Of a stretch of DNA of 64,000 nt, positions 8,187-17,497 are shown in pieces (position 1 is the first letter of the stretch; each line of letters begins with the position of its first letter). The notes under the pieces were generated by a model. It did not search any database and was not told the DNA's origin. It worked only from the letters and a program-made list of their open reading frames with translations. The DNA is from Polyangiaceae bacterium. Its GTDB lineage: Bacteria; Myxococcota_A; Polyangia; Polyangiales; Polyangiaceae. The stretch is taken from contig JADJYE010000008.1 of the NCBI GenBank assembly GCA_016719945.1, positions 434,001 to 498,000 of the forward strand. The letters are read 5' to 3'. The position numbers were made by a program, and so were the translations under genes.

Positions 8187-11171
8187 TCAGTCGTCCGAGA
8201 GCTCCGGGTAGTCGCCCGGTTGGAGGTTGTCGAAGCGGGTGCAGGACGCGGTGAAGCGCGTGTAGACCTTGCCGGTCGGACCATTTCGCTGCTTCGCGAT
8301 GATCAGCTCGGCGATGCCCTTCTGATCGGTCGTCTCCGCGTTGTAGTACTCATCCCGGTAGATGAAGACGATCGTGTCTGCGTCTTGCTCGATCGCGCCC
8401 GACTCGCGTAGATCCGAGAGCTGAGGGCGCTTGTCCTTGGTCGTGCGCGTCTCGACGGCGCGGTTGAGCTGAGAGAGCGCGATGACCGGCACCCTGAGCT
8501 CCTTGGCCAGCTGCTTCAACCCTCGGGAGATCTCGCTGATCTCCTGCTCGCGGCTGTTCGCGTTCGGCCTCCCGCTCATGAGCTGGAGGTAGTCGATCAC
8601 CACCAGCCCGATGCGCTTGTCCGGGTGGTCGCTCGAGCCGCCCCGGTTGTATTCGGCCTGCATGCGCCGCACCTTGGCCCGCACCTCCAGCAGGCCGATC
8701 GCTGGGGTGTCGTCGAGCCAGACCGGGAGCGTCGACAAATAGGAGGCCGCCTCGGTGAGCCTGCGCCAGTCCTCGGGGGTCAGGTGGCCGCCGCGCAGCT
8801 TGCCCACGTCGACCCGCGCCTCCGAGCACACCATACGGGTGGCGAGCTGCTCGCGGGGCATCTCGAGCGAGAACACGGCCACACCGAAGCCCGGCTCCCG
8901 CCGCTCGTTCGAGCCATAGCCGCGGTCGTTGGGACCAGGCAGCGCAATGCTGCGCGGGGAGGCGACGTTGACCGCGAGGTTCAAGACGAAGGAGGTGTTG
9001 TGCACACAAACGTCGCTCGCGACGAAGTTGTGAGTGTGCTCGATCGTCAGGTCATAGACCTGCTTCGGCCCCAGCGCCTCGATCGCCACGATTTCGTCCC
9101 AGTACACGTCTCCCGTGGACATCGCCGCGATCTCAGCGTCGCCAACGGCGTCGGCGAGCGCTCGACAGCGCTCGCGGGAGAGTCCGCGACCCCCCACATG
9201 CAGGTTCGAGACGTCGGCCAGACCCGCACGACGGCCAACGGAGGCCCAGCTCTCGCGACCGCGCTTACGGTCCAACCGCGTCCAGACCCCCCGCGGGACG
9301 ACGTCGCGATTGGCGTGGACCCGACGACCGGAGACGGCCTCGACCGCGCTCCACGCCGCCTCCTCCTTGCCATACAAGCCGATCTCCTCGACGAATTGGC
9401 GGACGGAGGCCGCATGCGTGATGTCGAGCTGGAAGGCCTGACGGCGCGAGTCGCGGTACTTGACCATGCGACGCCGGAGGGACGCGATGACCCCGAAGCG
9501 AAGGAGCAGGTGCTGAACCTGACGCGCGCGCCGCTGGCTCACGGTCGAGTAGCCGAGCTGCGCTTGCCCAGAGGAAAGCACCGTGGCCCATCCGTCGGTC
9601 GCGAACAGACGGTTCAGAATCACGGCCAGCTGGCGGCGCGGCAGCTGAAAGATCGCCGCCGGAACAGACTTGTCTCGGGCGAGCTTCCCCCATAATCCGT
9701 GTCGCTCCAGAAAGAGAGTGACCGGGTTCTTGGACATGCGCGCAGCGGCGGCATGACCACGCGGGAGGAGCGCGGTGGCAGGCACATCGAGGACCTCGCA
9801 GAGTCGCCGGAAACGCGCCTCGTTGGGCACACACTGCCCCGACAGCCACATCGACACGAGCGAGGGCGTGACGTCGAGGCGTCTCGCGAGCTCCACCTGC
9901 CGAACCCCGCGCGATGTCAGGACGGCGCGCAGCTGTTGAGCGAGGTCCTCCCGAGAGCTTGCGACGACCGCGAGGTCTCCAGAAATCGCGTACGTCGGAG
10001 CGCGCGAGGTCGCGCCGGTCGGGGGCCGAACCGTGACAGCACCGAACTCGCCAACCGCCTCGACGAAGTCAGCCACGATGCGCGGGTTCGTATTCGTGAA
10101 GTGCGGCTGCGTCCCGGTCAGGCCTCCGTCCCCGATGAGGTAGCCAAGGAGCTTGACCTCACAGTCGCGCATTTCGCGATCGCCGAATACCGGCAAGACC
10201 CGCGGGACGCCGACGTGCACCCCGGTGCGGAGCTCGGCGAGAGGCTTCCAGCCATCGACCGTCAGGAAGGGGTGACTGAGCGTCGTCTCGATCTCCCGCC
10301 CCAGCCGCGTCGTGACCCGAAACACGGGCTTCTCGCCGTCATCGACGAAGGCGGAAGGACGAACCAAGCGGAGCTTCCAGCGCTCGTCTAGGGTGAGCAG
10401 CTCGGCGGCGCCTGCCTCCACGATCTCGCGCATCGTGGCCACTCGACCGTCCCCGAGCACGACCTCCGTCTCGGCAGCGAGACACTTCCCCATACCCGGC
10501 CTGGCGGCCACGATCATCAGATCGCCGTCGTGCAAGCCCGCGGTCTTCTCGTCGAACTTCCCGTAGCCGGTCGAGATGCCGGTGATGCGATCGCCGCGCT
10601 CGGCGGCCTTGCTGATCTGCTCGAACGCCGCCCGCAGGACCTGCGCGATGGGCTGCGCGTTGGAGGCCTCCGGCGTGCGCGCGAGCTCGTAGATGGCCTG
10701 CTCGGCGCCGTCGATGAACTCCTGCACGCCGCCGACGTCGCCATATCCCTCGGCCGACACGCGCTGGCACTCGGCGATCAGCCGGCGCAGGCGCCACTTC
10801 TCTCGGACGGTCCGCGCGTGCGCCTGGACGTGGGCGACCGCGGGGGTCGCGTCGACGATCTGCGCGAGGTAGGCCGGGCCGCCGATCTGCGCGAGGCGCT
10901 CGCGGTCCCGCAGCCAGGACGCGACCTGGACGGTGTCGATCGGCTGGCTCTGGCGCGCGAGCTCCTCGGCCGCCTCGTAGATCTTCCCGTTCGCCTCGCT
11001 GTAGAAGTGCTCGGGCTTGAGCAGCTCGGCGACCTGGTCGAGCGTCTCCTGCTTGAGCAAGATGGCCGACAGCACGGCGGCCTCGGCCTCGAGGTCGTGC
11101 GGCGGGACCTTGCCCGCGATGATGGGAGGCTCGCGAGGGGTACGCGGATACTTCGGTTGGAACTGCGCCAC
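8187..11171 (-). CDS. dnaB: Replicative DNA helicase DnaB, interrupted by an intein
   Basis: 994 residues, of which 498 are host protein. The N-terminal primase-interacting domain is PPHDLEAEAAVLSAIL onward. The RecA-like helicase domain starts near residue 195 (ITGISTGYGKFDEKTAGLHD) and has Walker A ARPGMGK (residues 223-229) joined after splicing to TSFVLN. Later motifs are FSLEMPREQLATRM, GLVVIDYLQLMSG, VIALSQLNR and SDLRESGAIEQDAD. It unwinds DNA at the replication fork as a hexamer. The P-loop is split between its Lys and the following Thr, so the helicase cannot bind ATP until the intein is removed. The gene lies about 11.5 kb from rplI, not next to it as in many bacteria. Confidence 0.97.
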   Translation of the reverse strand: MAQFQPKYPRTPREPPIIAGKVPPHDLEAEAAVLSAILLKQETLDQVAELLKPEHFYSEANGKIYEAAEELARQSQPIDTVQVASWLRDRERLAQIGGPAYLAQIVDATPAVAHVQAHARTVREKWRLRRLIAECQRVSAEGYGDVGGVQEFIDGAEQAIYELARTPEASNAQPIAQVLRAAFEQISKAAERGDRITGISTGYGKFDEKTAGLHDGDLMIVAARPGMGKCLAAETEVVLGDGRVATMREIVEAGAAELLTLDERWKLRLVRPSAFVDDGEKPVFRVTTRLGREIETTLSHPFLTVDGWKPLAELRTGVHVGVPRVLPVFGDREMRDCEVKLLGYLIGDGGLTGTQPHFTNTNPRIVADFVEAVGEFGAVTVRPPTGATSRAPTYAISGDLAVVASSREDLAQQLRAVLTSRGVRQVELARRLDVTPSLVSMWLSGQCVPNEARFRRLCEVLDVPATALLPRGHAAAARMSKNPVTLFLERHGLWGKLARDKSVPAAIFQLPRRQLAVILNRLFATDGWATVLSSGQAQLGYSTVSQRRARQVQHLLLRFGVIASLRRRMVKYRDSRRQAFQLDITHAASVRQFVEEIGLYGKEEAAWSAVEAVSGRRVHANRDVVPRGVWTRLDRKRGRESWASVGRRAGLADVSNLHVGGRGLSRERCRALADAVGDAEIAAMSTGDVYWDEIVAIEALGPKQVYDLTIEHTHNFVASDVCVHNTSFVLNLAVNVASPRSIALPGPNDRGYGSNERREPGFGVAVFSLEMPREQLATRMVCSEARVDVGKLRGGHLTPEDWRRLTEAASYLSTLPVWLDDTPAIGLLEVRAKVRRMQAEYNRGGSSDHPDKRIGLVVIDYLQLMSGRPNANSREQEISEISRGLKQLAKELRVPVIALSQLNRAVETRTTKDKRPQLSDLRESGAIEQDADTIVFIYRDEYYNAETTDQKGIAELIIAKQRNGPTGKVYTRFTASCTRFDNLQPGDYPELSDD
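8997..10484 (-). mobile_element. DnaB intein with LAGLIDADG homing endonuclease and embedded HTH domain
   Basis: 496 residues (230-725 of the precursor). The first residue is Cys (CLAAETEVVLGDG); block B is TTLSHPFLTVDGW. The end is VYDLTIEHTHNF ... VCVHN, and the next host residue is Thr, so all splicing residues are present. Two LAGLIDADG-type motifs, LLGYLIGDGG (~342-351) and ILNRLFATDG (~518-527), mark a DOD homing endonuclease. Between them, residues ~411-470 form an XRE/Cro-like helix-turn-helix (VRQVELARRLDVTPSLVSMW). A second HTH-like stretch lies near WASVGRRAGLADVSNLHVGG. The insertion point is the Walker A motif. The acid residues of both endonuclease motifs are intact, so activity is plausible. 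Confidence 0.95.
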
Positions 11172-11194
11172 GCTGGGCGACCGAGTCTACTCGC

Positions 11195-13753
11195 TCAGGC
11201 CGCGCGGCGCGACCGCCGACGTCGGAGCGCGAGCACGCCCAAGCCGAGCAGCGCGACGGGCCAAGCTCGCAGTGCGCGTCCCGAGCCGGCGACGCAGTCG
11301 CAGCCGTCGTCGTCGCCGGTCTCGGCGCCATCACCGTCGTCGTCCTCGTTCGGCGGCGGCTCGACCACCGAGACGCGGAGCAGCGCCTGATCCCAGCGGC
11401 CGGTGGCGTCGGTCACCCGCACCTTGAGCACGTGCTCGGCGACCTCCGCGAAGTCGACCGGTAGCGCGCTCGAGGCGAGCGTCTCGTCGTACTCGCCGTC
11501 GTAGTCCCGATCGACCTCGAAGCTCAGCGCGCCGCCGTCGGGATCGCTCGCCGCGAGCTCGAGCTCGGCGGGTCCGACCGGAACCTCGAACGCCTGATCG
11601 TCGACCCGCGGCGGCTCGCCGCCCGGCGCGGCCTCGCCGTGGATCGCGCGGTAGACGTCGAGCTTGCCGTGACCATACTGATCGTTCGGCACCGCGCCGG
11701 TCTGAGCGTCCTGCCGGGCGCCGTCCCGCATCTTCGCCTTGACGCCCTCCCCGTCGAGCTCGGGGTCGGCCGCGACGATGAGCGCCGAGGCGCCTGCGAC
11801 GTGGGGGCTCGCGCCGGAGGTGCCGCCGTAGATCATGTAAGATAGCTCGTCGACGTCGCTGTAGCGAGCGGGCACGACGGGGTTGTCCGGCGCCGAGATC
11901 CAGAGGATGGGCTCGTCGTCGATACGCCGGCCTTGGCCCGAGTAATACGCGAGCTCCCCCGAGGTCTGACCATTGAAGGGGTGGCCGGTGTACGCGGACA
12001 CCGCGAGCCCTTTGTCGGCCGTCCCCGGCCAGCCCACCAAATGGTCGAGGCTGACGCTCTCGGTGAAATGGATGCCCTTGCCCCACCCGCTGACCTCGTC
12101 CATCACGTAGCCGTAGAGCGTGAGGTCGTCCGCGGCCGGGTCGCTCGGATCCACGACCGAGAGGGTCCACCCTCCGGAGGGGACGCTGCTCGGCGGCCCC
12201 TCGGGGGGGAACACGTAGAACATGACCATCGCCGTGCCGCGCGCGGAGTCCTCGCGGTACCCGGCGATGTCGACGCCCTCCCCGAACGCGGTCTGGAAGC
12301 CCGCTGGGTTGTCGAGGGGCAGCGTGAAGCTCGTGCCGCTGGGGCTCTCGAGCGTGAGCTCGAGATCGCGCGACGGGTCCCGCCATAGGAGGGTGAACAC
12401 CATGACGCTCGGATCGAGGCCGTCGGGGACCTCGATCGGGATGTCGGACGTGGAGCCGGCGGCCACCGCGCGCTTGAAGAGCTTGTCGCCGGTCGCCAGG
12501 TTCCCCGCCGGGTTCACGTGGACGACGCCCTCGGCGTTGGACCCGTCGATGAGCTGCTCGAGGTCGCTCGAGCCGTCGAGGTGATAGCCGACCCAGGGCG
12601 CGTACTCGTGCAGCACCACCCGCGCCCCCTCCGCGATGCAGAAGTTGCTCATCTGCACCTGGCGATAGCCCTGGAGATCCGTCGCCATCACGAGATCCGC
12701 GTCGGGCGCCATTCCGACGAGCTTCGAATAGCCGGGCTGGCCCGCGACCATGACGCCCGACGAGCCAGTGCCGTGCAGCATCTCGTCGTCCCACGGCGCC
12801 TCGACCAGGTCGCTGCCTCGCCGATACGTCCGGTTGTCGATGCGGAACGCTTTGACCTTGGAGGTCTTGAGCAGGACGATCTTCTCGCCAGGATCGAGGG
12901 TGCCGCTGCCGTCGACGTCGTCGAGCACGAACGTCGCCTCGCCATAGCCTGGCGTCTCCTCGGTGAAGCCCTCGGAAGCGCCATAGTTACGCGCGCCGTC
13001 CCCATTTTGGTCGGCGTAGAGGTAGTCATACGTCGGATCGAGCCCGGTCTCTTCCGTTCCCCACAGCGGGTCGCCGGTGTACCGATCCCACACCACGCCG
13101 TTCAAATGGCGCAGCGTCACGGGCCCGGCTCCGAGATCGACCGCGTCCACCGCTGGTTCGAACACGCCGTTGTCATCGACGTCGATCCAGTCGAAGAGCC
13201 CTCCGTCGGCGCGGAAGAACATGGGGTGCGAGACGTCCATCCCGTTGTCGACGTCGCAGATCGTCACGCCGGCGCCGGTGAGCAGCGGCCCCTCGCCGAC
13301 GCGCGAGCGCCACGTGGCGTCAGCCGAGATGAGCTGTGCCGTGAGGTCGAGCGGCCGGGGCGCGCGCACGAGCGGGCCGTCGAAGCGGACGCGCTTCACC
13401 GCTGGGAGCGCCGCGAGGAGCGACTCGGCGCCCACCGGGGCCTCGGCGACCAGCGTGCGACCGCGGCCGAGCGGGGCGCCCGAGCCGCCGAGGACCAGCT
13501 GCGCGCCGGTCGCCTCGATCGCCGCCAGGTCGTCCTTCGTGGGGCTCCGCTCGAGCTCGATCACCAGGGGAATCGTGGAGGAGCGGAGCGCGAGCTCGGG
13601 GTGGCGGAGGCCCCCTCTTGCCAAGAGCGAGAGCCGCGCGTCGACCGGGCGCTCCCCGGGTGCAGCCGCCAAGGGAGCAGGGCTGAGCCCCAGGCCCAGC
13701 GACACGAGGGCGAGCACGGGGGCGATGCGAAGCGAAGAGCGGAGCGAGCGCAT
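11195..13753 (-). CDS. Secreted subtilisin-like serine protease (S8) with MYXO-CTERM-type tail
   Basis: 852 residues from ATG 13753 with a clear signal peptide (RIAPVLALVSLGLGLSPAPL). The catalytic triad regions are Asp in TICDVDNGMDVSHP (a diverged form of the usual D-T/S-G), His in LHGTGSSGVMVAGQ, and Ser in GGTSGASPHVAGASAL. Residues ~480-590 resemble a P-domain-like beta-sandwich. A cadherin/PKD-like segment (VGPAELELAASDPDGGALSF) follows. The C-terminus is Cys-Cys (DDGCDCVAG), a hydrophobic helix and RRRRSRR, the layout of MYXO-CTERM sorting tails. Known tails of this type anchor or release proteins at the outer surface. The substrate is unknown. The gene is 23 bases upstream of dnaB but unrelated in function. 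Confidence 0.9.
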   Translation of the reverse strand: MRSLRSSLRIAPVLALVSLGLGLSPAPLAAAPGERPVDARLSLLARGGLRHPELALRSSTIPLVIELERSPTKDDLAAIEATGAQLVLGGSGAPLGRGRTLVAEAPVGAESLLAALPAVKRVRFDGPLVRAPRPLDLTAQLISADATWRSRVGEGPLLTGAGVTICDVDNGMDVSHPMFFRADGGLFDWIDVDDNGVFEPAVDAVDLGAGPVTLRHLNGVVWDRYTGDPLWGTEETGLDPTYDYLYADQNGDGARNYGASEGFTEETPGYGEATFVLDDVDGSGTLDPGEKIVLLKTSKVKAFRIDNRTYRRGSDLVEAPWDDEMLHGTGSSGVMVAGQPGYSKLVGMAPDADLVMATDLQGYRQVQMSNFCIAEGARVVLHEYAPWVGYHLDGSSDLEQLIDGSNAEGVVHVNPAGNLATGDKLFKRAVAAGSTSDIPIEVPDGLDPSVMVFTLLWRDPSRDLELTLESPSGTSFTLPLDNPAGFQTAFGEGVDIAGYREDSARGTAMVMFYVFPPEGPPSSVPSGGWTLSVVDPSDPAADDLTLYGYVMDEVSGWGKGIHFTESVSLDHLVGWPGTADKGLAVSAYTGHPFNGQTSGELAYYSGQGRRIDDEPILWISAPDNPVVPARYSDVDELSYMIYGGTSGASPHVAGASALIVAADPELDGEGVKAKMRDGARQDAQTGAVPNDQYGHGKLDVYRAIHGEAAPGGEPPRVDDQAFEVPVGPAELELAASDPDGGALSFEVDRDYDGEYDETLASSALPVDFAEVAEHVLKVRVTDATGRWDQALLRVSVVEPPPNEDDDGDGAETGDDDGCDCVAGSGRALRAWPVALLGLGVLALRRRRSRRAA

Positions 13754-13829
13754 GCACGATGGATAGAGCCGGACCGGCCCCGCGTCCGCTCAAACCCGTT
13801 CAACACCCGGCGCGCGCTACGATGACCGC

Positions 13830-14993
13830 ATGCTCCGTGCGACGACGCTCGCGCTCGCCTCCCTGGTGCTCCTTCAGACGACGTCCTGCTCCTCGGACCG
13901 ACCCGCGGCGTCCAGTGGCGGCAGCGGCTCCGCGACGAGCTCGCCCTCGGCGAGCGCGATCGCCTCGAGCCCGGGGAGCGCAAGAGGCGTGCCCCCCAGC
14001 GCCCCGCAGACGCCCGCGCCGGTCGCCCTGGGCCTCGACCTCGGCGGGCTGGCGCGGGATCAGCCGCCGAACGGTGGCCTCATGCGCTGGGGCGGCGACC
14101 TCGTGGTGCGAACCTCGCACCCGCGTCGCATCGACCTCGCGTCGATGACCTCGTCCCCCCTCGCCATCGACGGCGCGGACCAGGTGCTCGGGCTCTCGAC
14201 CTGGGCAGGCAAGCCCGTCGCCTTGGTCATCAAGAACAAGGAGCGGTACCTCGCCGTGAAGGACGGCGCACGCGTGGACCTCCCCCCGGCCTTGCGCCCC
14301 GTCGCCACGACCTCGAAGCTCGAGCTCCCCCTCTCGCTCGCCGCCGACGGCACCTGGCTCGCGCTCCACCAGCGCGGCACGCTCCACGTCTACGACGGAA
14401 AGGCCTGGCGAGAGCTGCCCATCATCGGCATCCCCGAGGGCCCGGCCACGATGGGCCTGATCGCGACCGACACCCTCCTCCATCGAGGCAAGCTCTACCT
14501 CGCCTTCGATCGCGGAGAATGGGGCGGGGCCCTCTACGCGGTGGACCTCACCACCGGGAAGGCCGAAGCGCAGCCAGGCCCCGACCTCCCTCTGCGCGAC
14601 CTCACCCTCGACCCCAAGGGCGAGCTGTGGGCCGTTCGCGGCCTCGCCCACCTCTCCTTGCTCGAGGGAGATCTCCGGGAGCTGTCGGGCACGCAATGGA
14701 AGCTCCACGCCGCCTCCGAGCCGGGAGCCGGCGCCGCGCTGCTCCCCAAGACCTCCCTCGACGCCCTCGCCTTCGATGGCGCCGGCGCGCCAGTGCTCCT
14801 CAGCGGCGCCCAAGGGCTCCTCCGCCGCGCCCCCTCAGGAGCGTGGGAGCCGCTGCTCACCGGCTGGCCGCGCTTCGTGTATGTGCAGGACCTCGAGCTC
14901 TCCGAAGGGCGCGCGGTGATCGCCACCGACGACGCCGGCCTCGTCGTCGTCGACCTCGCGACGGGGAAGGCCGGGCGGGTGGTGTTGAAGTGA
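13830..14993 (+). CDS. Lipoprotein with propeller-like repeats
   Basis: 387 residues from ATG 13830. The N-terminus (TLALASLVLLQTTSCSSD) is a lipoprotein signal with Cys at ~20, followed by a Ser/Ala/Pro-rich linker to about residue 75. The rest is made of repeating beta-strand units such as GTLHVYDGKAWRELP, LYAVDLTTGKAEA and GLVVVDLATGKAG, a pattern seen in beta-propeller sensor or binding domains. No enzymatic motif is visible. The gene is divergent from the protease (77 bases apart) and converges with the repeat-companion protein gene. Confidence 0.75.
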   Translation: MLRATTLALASLVLLQTTSCSSDRPAASSGGSGSATSSPSASAIASSPGSARGVPPSAPQTPAPVALGLDLGGLARDQPPNGGLMRWGGDLVVRTSHPRRIDLASMTSSPLAIDGADQVLGLSTWAGKPVALVIKNKERYLAVKDGARVDLPPALRPVATTSKLELPLSLAADGTWLALHQRGTLHVYDGKAWRELPIIGIPEGPATMGLIATDTLLHRGKLYLAFDRGEWGGALYAVDLTTGKAEAQPGPDLPLRDLTLDPKGELWAVRGLAHLSLLEGDLRELSGTQWKLHAASEPGAGAALLPKTSLDALAFDGAGAPVLLSGAQGLLRRAPSGAWEPLLTGWPRFVYVQDLELSEGRAVIATDDAGLVVVDLATGKAGRVVLK

Positions 14994-15063
14994 GAGGGGC
15001 ACGATGGGCTCGGCGAGCGATGACCTCCGAGCGGCAGGATATCTGCGCGGAATCGGTCGCAGC

Positions 15064-16635
15064 TCACCCCGGGTGAACGCTGACCTCGACCGGGATACCG
15101 CGCTTGTTCGCCCAGCGGCGGAAGGGCGCGAGCGCCTGCGTATCCCAGCGGTTGATGTGCGCGCATAGCCTGTGCGGCGCGCCTGTGATCTCTGGCAGCA
15201 GCTCCGCGAGCTCGCGGCTCAGGCTGCCCCGGGGCGGCGCTTCGACCTCGACCTGCAGGGCGCCGCGCTCCCGCGAGAGCGCGAGCCCGTCGACGGCGAG
15301 CCGCGCGAGGGTGTCGGGGAAGCGCTCGAAGCGGGCGAGCACTCCGCCCCCGGCGTCGCTCGTCGAGCGCAGCACCTCGAGCGAGCGCAGCCGAGACGCG
15401 AGCGGGCCCACGTGGACGCGGTCGACCAGCTCGGCGCCTCCGCGGCTCGCGAGGTGCGAGAGCTGCGCGAAGGCGGGCGCGGCGGCCAGGCGCGCGAGCA
15501 GCGCTGCGTTCGGCGCGTAGCGGGAGAAGCGCAACTCGCGAACGCACCTCGGCGAGTCGACCTCGAGCAGGCCGTCGAGCTCGGCGAGCTGCTCGATCTC
15601 CACGCGCCGCAGCGCGACCAGCGCGGGAGACGCGAGGAACCGGGCGTAGCGCTCGACGCTGGCCCGTCCGCGGCGCAGCTCGCGCAGCGTCGCGAGCGCA
15701 GGCGCACCCATCGCGCGCCGCCACACCACGTCCGCTGCGGCCGCCGGGCTGCTCAGCGCCGCGCTGACAGGGAGCCCGCGCTCGAAGCCGACGCCATTGA
15801 GGACGACCGTGAGGTCGGGCCCGAGCCAGGCCGCCCGCGCGGCTCGTGGCGGGTCGCCGAGAGCAGGCCGCGCGTCGGCGGGCGCGGCGAGGAAGCGATG
15901 GAGGTAATCGCCCAGGGCGAGGCCGTCTCGCGCGAGGAAGTCCGCCAGCACGGCGAGGGGCGCGTCATCGTCCCAGCGCTCCATGACGCGCGCGAGCAGC
16001 GCGGAGAGCGTGCTCGAGGCGCCGCTCGCGCCAGCGTCAGGGGGCGCCCCCGACGCCTCACTCTTGCGCGTGAGCGCCTCGAGGGCGGCTGGCGCGCCAG
16101 CGACGAGCCAATGCGCGGACACACGCCGGGCGCGCGCCTCGGCGCGCAGCGCCCGCTGTCCCTCGAGGCGCTGCCGGGCCCGCGCGGCGAGCGCCGAGAG
16201 CGCGGCGGCTTGTCGAGGATCTCCGCTCGAGATGAGCAGCTCGAGCAGCGCCGCGTGCTCGGGGCCCTGGCGCACCGTGGGCACGACCGGCTCTCGATCG
16301 ATGACGTCGATCACGGCCGCCGCGATCCGCGGATCAGGGCCGCGGAGCGAGAGCGCCTCGACGCGCGCGCGCAGGCGATCGAGCGCCGGGCGGGCGCTTT
16401 GCCGCAAAGACTTGGGCGCGCCGAGCCTGGTGGCGAGGGTCGCTGCCAGCCAGCCGGTCGTCAATGGGTCGGCGCGCTCTTGGGCGCGCTCGAGCCACGC
16501 CTCGTGGAATCGGGCGCCGAGCGCAGGAGGGTCGTAGCGCCGCAACGCCTTCGAGGTCTGACGCTCGAGCTCCTCGGCGTCGTGTCGCGAGCGCGTTTCT
16601 CGCCAGCGCGAGAGCAGGGCAGCGAGCGGGTCCAT
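15064..16635 (-). CDS. Repeat-companion / degenerate LRR protein
   Basis: 523 residues. It begins MDPLAALLSRWRETRSRHDA and has a central segment of the repeat-companion type (DDAPLAVLADFLARDGLALG then DYLHRFLAAPADARP), related to the domain in the LRR gene at 2.4 kb. The C-terminal half has weak leucine-rich repeats (ALATLRELRRGRASVERY, VRELRFSRYAPNAALLARLA, LRSLEVLRSTSDAGG). It contains no signal peptide and no enzyme motif. Proteins of this class are expanded in myxobacteria, and their function is not established. It is followed at once by the Uma2-like nuclease gene upstream on the same strand (6 bases), so the two may be co-transcribed. Confidence 0.7.
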   Translation of the reverse strand: MDPLAALLSRWRETRSRHDAEELERQTSKALRRYDPPALGARFHEAWLERAQERADPLTTGWLAATLATRLGAPKSLRQSARPALDRLRARVEALSLRGPDPRIAAAVIDVIDREPVVPTVRQGPEHAALLELLISSGDPRQAAALSALAARARQRLEGQRALRAEARARRVSAHWLVAGAPAALEALTRKSEASGAPPDAGASGASSTLSALLARVMERWDDDAPLAVLADFLARDGLALGDYLHRFLAAPADARPALGDPPRAARAAWLGPDLTVVLNGVGFERGLPVSAALSSPAAAADVVWRRAMGAPALATLRELRRGRASVERYARFLASPALVALRRVEIEQLAELDGLLEVDSPRCVRELRFSRYAPNAALLARLAAAPAFAQLSHLASRGGAELVDRVHVGPLASRLRSLEVLRSTSDAGGGVLARFERFPDTLARLAVDGLALSRERGALQVEVEAPPRGSLSRELAELLPEITGAPHRLCAHINRWDTQALAPFRRWANKRGIPVEVSVHPG

Positions 16636-16641
16636 GGCGAG

Positions 16642-17460
16642 CTACCCTCGCTTGAGCCGCTCGATCTCCGCCAACGCCTCGGCCAGCCGCTGCTCCACAT
16701 GCGCGCGGCGCTCGGCCTCCTCCTCGGCGCGCTTCGCCTCCTCCTCGGCCCGCTTCGCCTCCTCCTCGGCCCGCCTCTGGAGCCCATCCACCGCGCGTTC
16801 CAGCCGCTCGATGAGCTCCTCGACCTCGGGCAGCTCGGCGTCCGCGGAGAAGAAGCGCAGCTTGTCGCCCACGACGCCAAGCTCCAGCCCCAACGTGCGG
16901 GCGACGTAGCGCCCGCGCTGCGGAAGGATGGGCGCATAGCTGCGATCGCCGGGGCTCGCCAGGTGCCAGCCGTGCAGCCTGCCTCGCCCGCGATCGAACA
17001 GGAAATAGTCCGCGATCCCCAGCCGCGCGTACTTCTCGACGTTCCCGACGTGGTCCTTCTTGCGACTGCCCGACACGAAGATCTCGAGCGCCCAGTCGAG
17101 CCCCTTGCCCTCCGCATCGACCACCCACCGCTCGCGCTCGTGCAGCGGGACGTCGAGAACGGCCATCACGTCCGGCGCGAACACCCGCTCGCCCGGGTAG
17201 TAGATGGGCAGCTCCGAGCCGACGTAAACGCTGCGTCCGATGCGCGAGAAGTAGCGCTGCAGCGTCTTGCGCGCGCTCACCTTGGGGTTCCACTGGGGGT
17301 CGCCCTCGGGCGGCGACGTGTCCTCCCACTCGGAGGGCAGGCTCTCGACGAGCGCGGCGCGCTCCTCCGGCGTCAGCGCGCGCCACACCTCGCTCGGCGG
17401 AGCGCGCGGATCGTCGGGATCGAGGGTCCAGCCGAGCCGCTGCGTCACGCGCTCGAGCAT
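16642..17460 (-). CDS. Uma2-family (DUF820) PD-(D/E)XK nuclease-like protein with coiled-coil tail
   Basis: 272 residues. The Uma2/DUF820 restriction-endonuclease-like fold is recognised from SELPIYYPGERVFAPDVMAV (Asp of the PD motif), WALEIFVSGSRKKDHVGNVE (E...K region) and KYARLGIADYFLFD. From about residue 220 a highly charged coiled coil contains three near-identical AEEEAKR units, encoded by a short DNA repeat around 16,720-16,775. Uma2 proteins are very common in cyanobacteria and myxobacteria, and some are linked to mobile DNA, but their targets are unknown. The gene neighbours the repeat-companion protein and the DrmA-like remnant. Confidence 0.82.
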   Translation of the reverse strand: MLERVTQRLGWTLDPDDPRAPPSEVWRALTPEERAALVESLPSEWEDTSPPEGDPQWNPKVSARKTLQRYFSRIGRSVYVGSELPIYYPGERVFAPDVMAVLDVPLHERERWVVDAEGKGLDWALEIFVSGSRKKDHVGNVEKYARLGIADYFLFDRGRGRLHGWHLASPGDRSYAPILPQRGRYVARTLGLELGVVGDKLRFFSADAELPEVEELIERLERAVDGLQRRAEEEAKRAEEEAKRAEEEAERRAHVEQRLAEALAEIERLKRG

Positions 17461-17497
17461 ACCTCGCCAGCGTGGAGGCTGCAGCGCGGGTCGGGCG

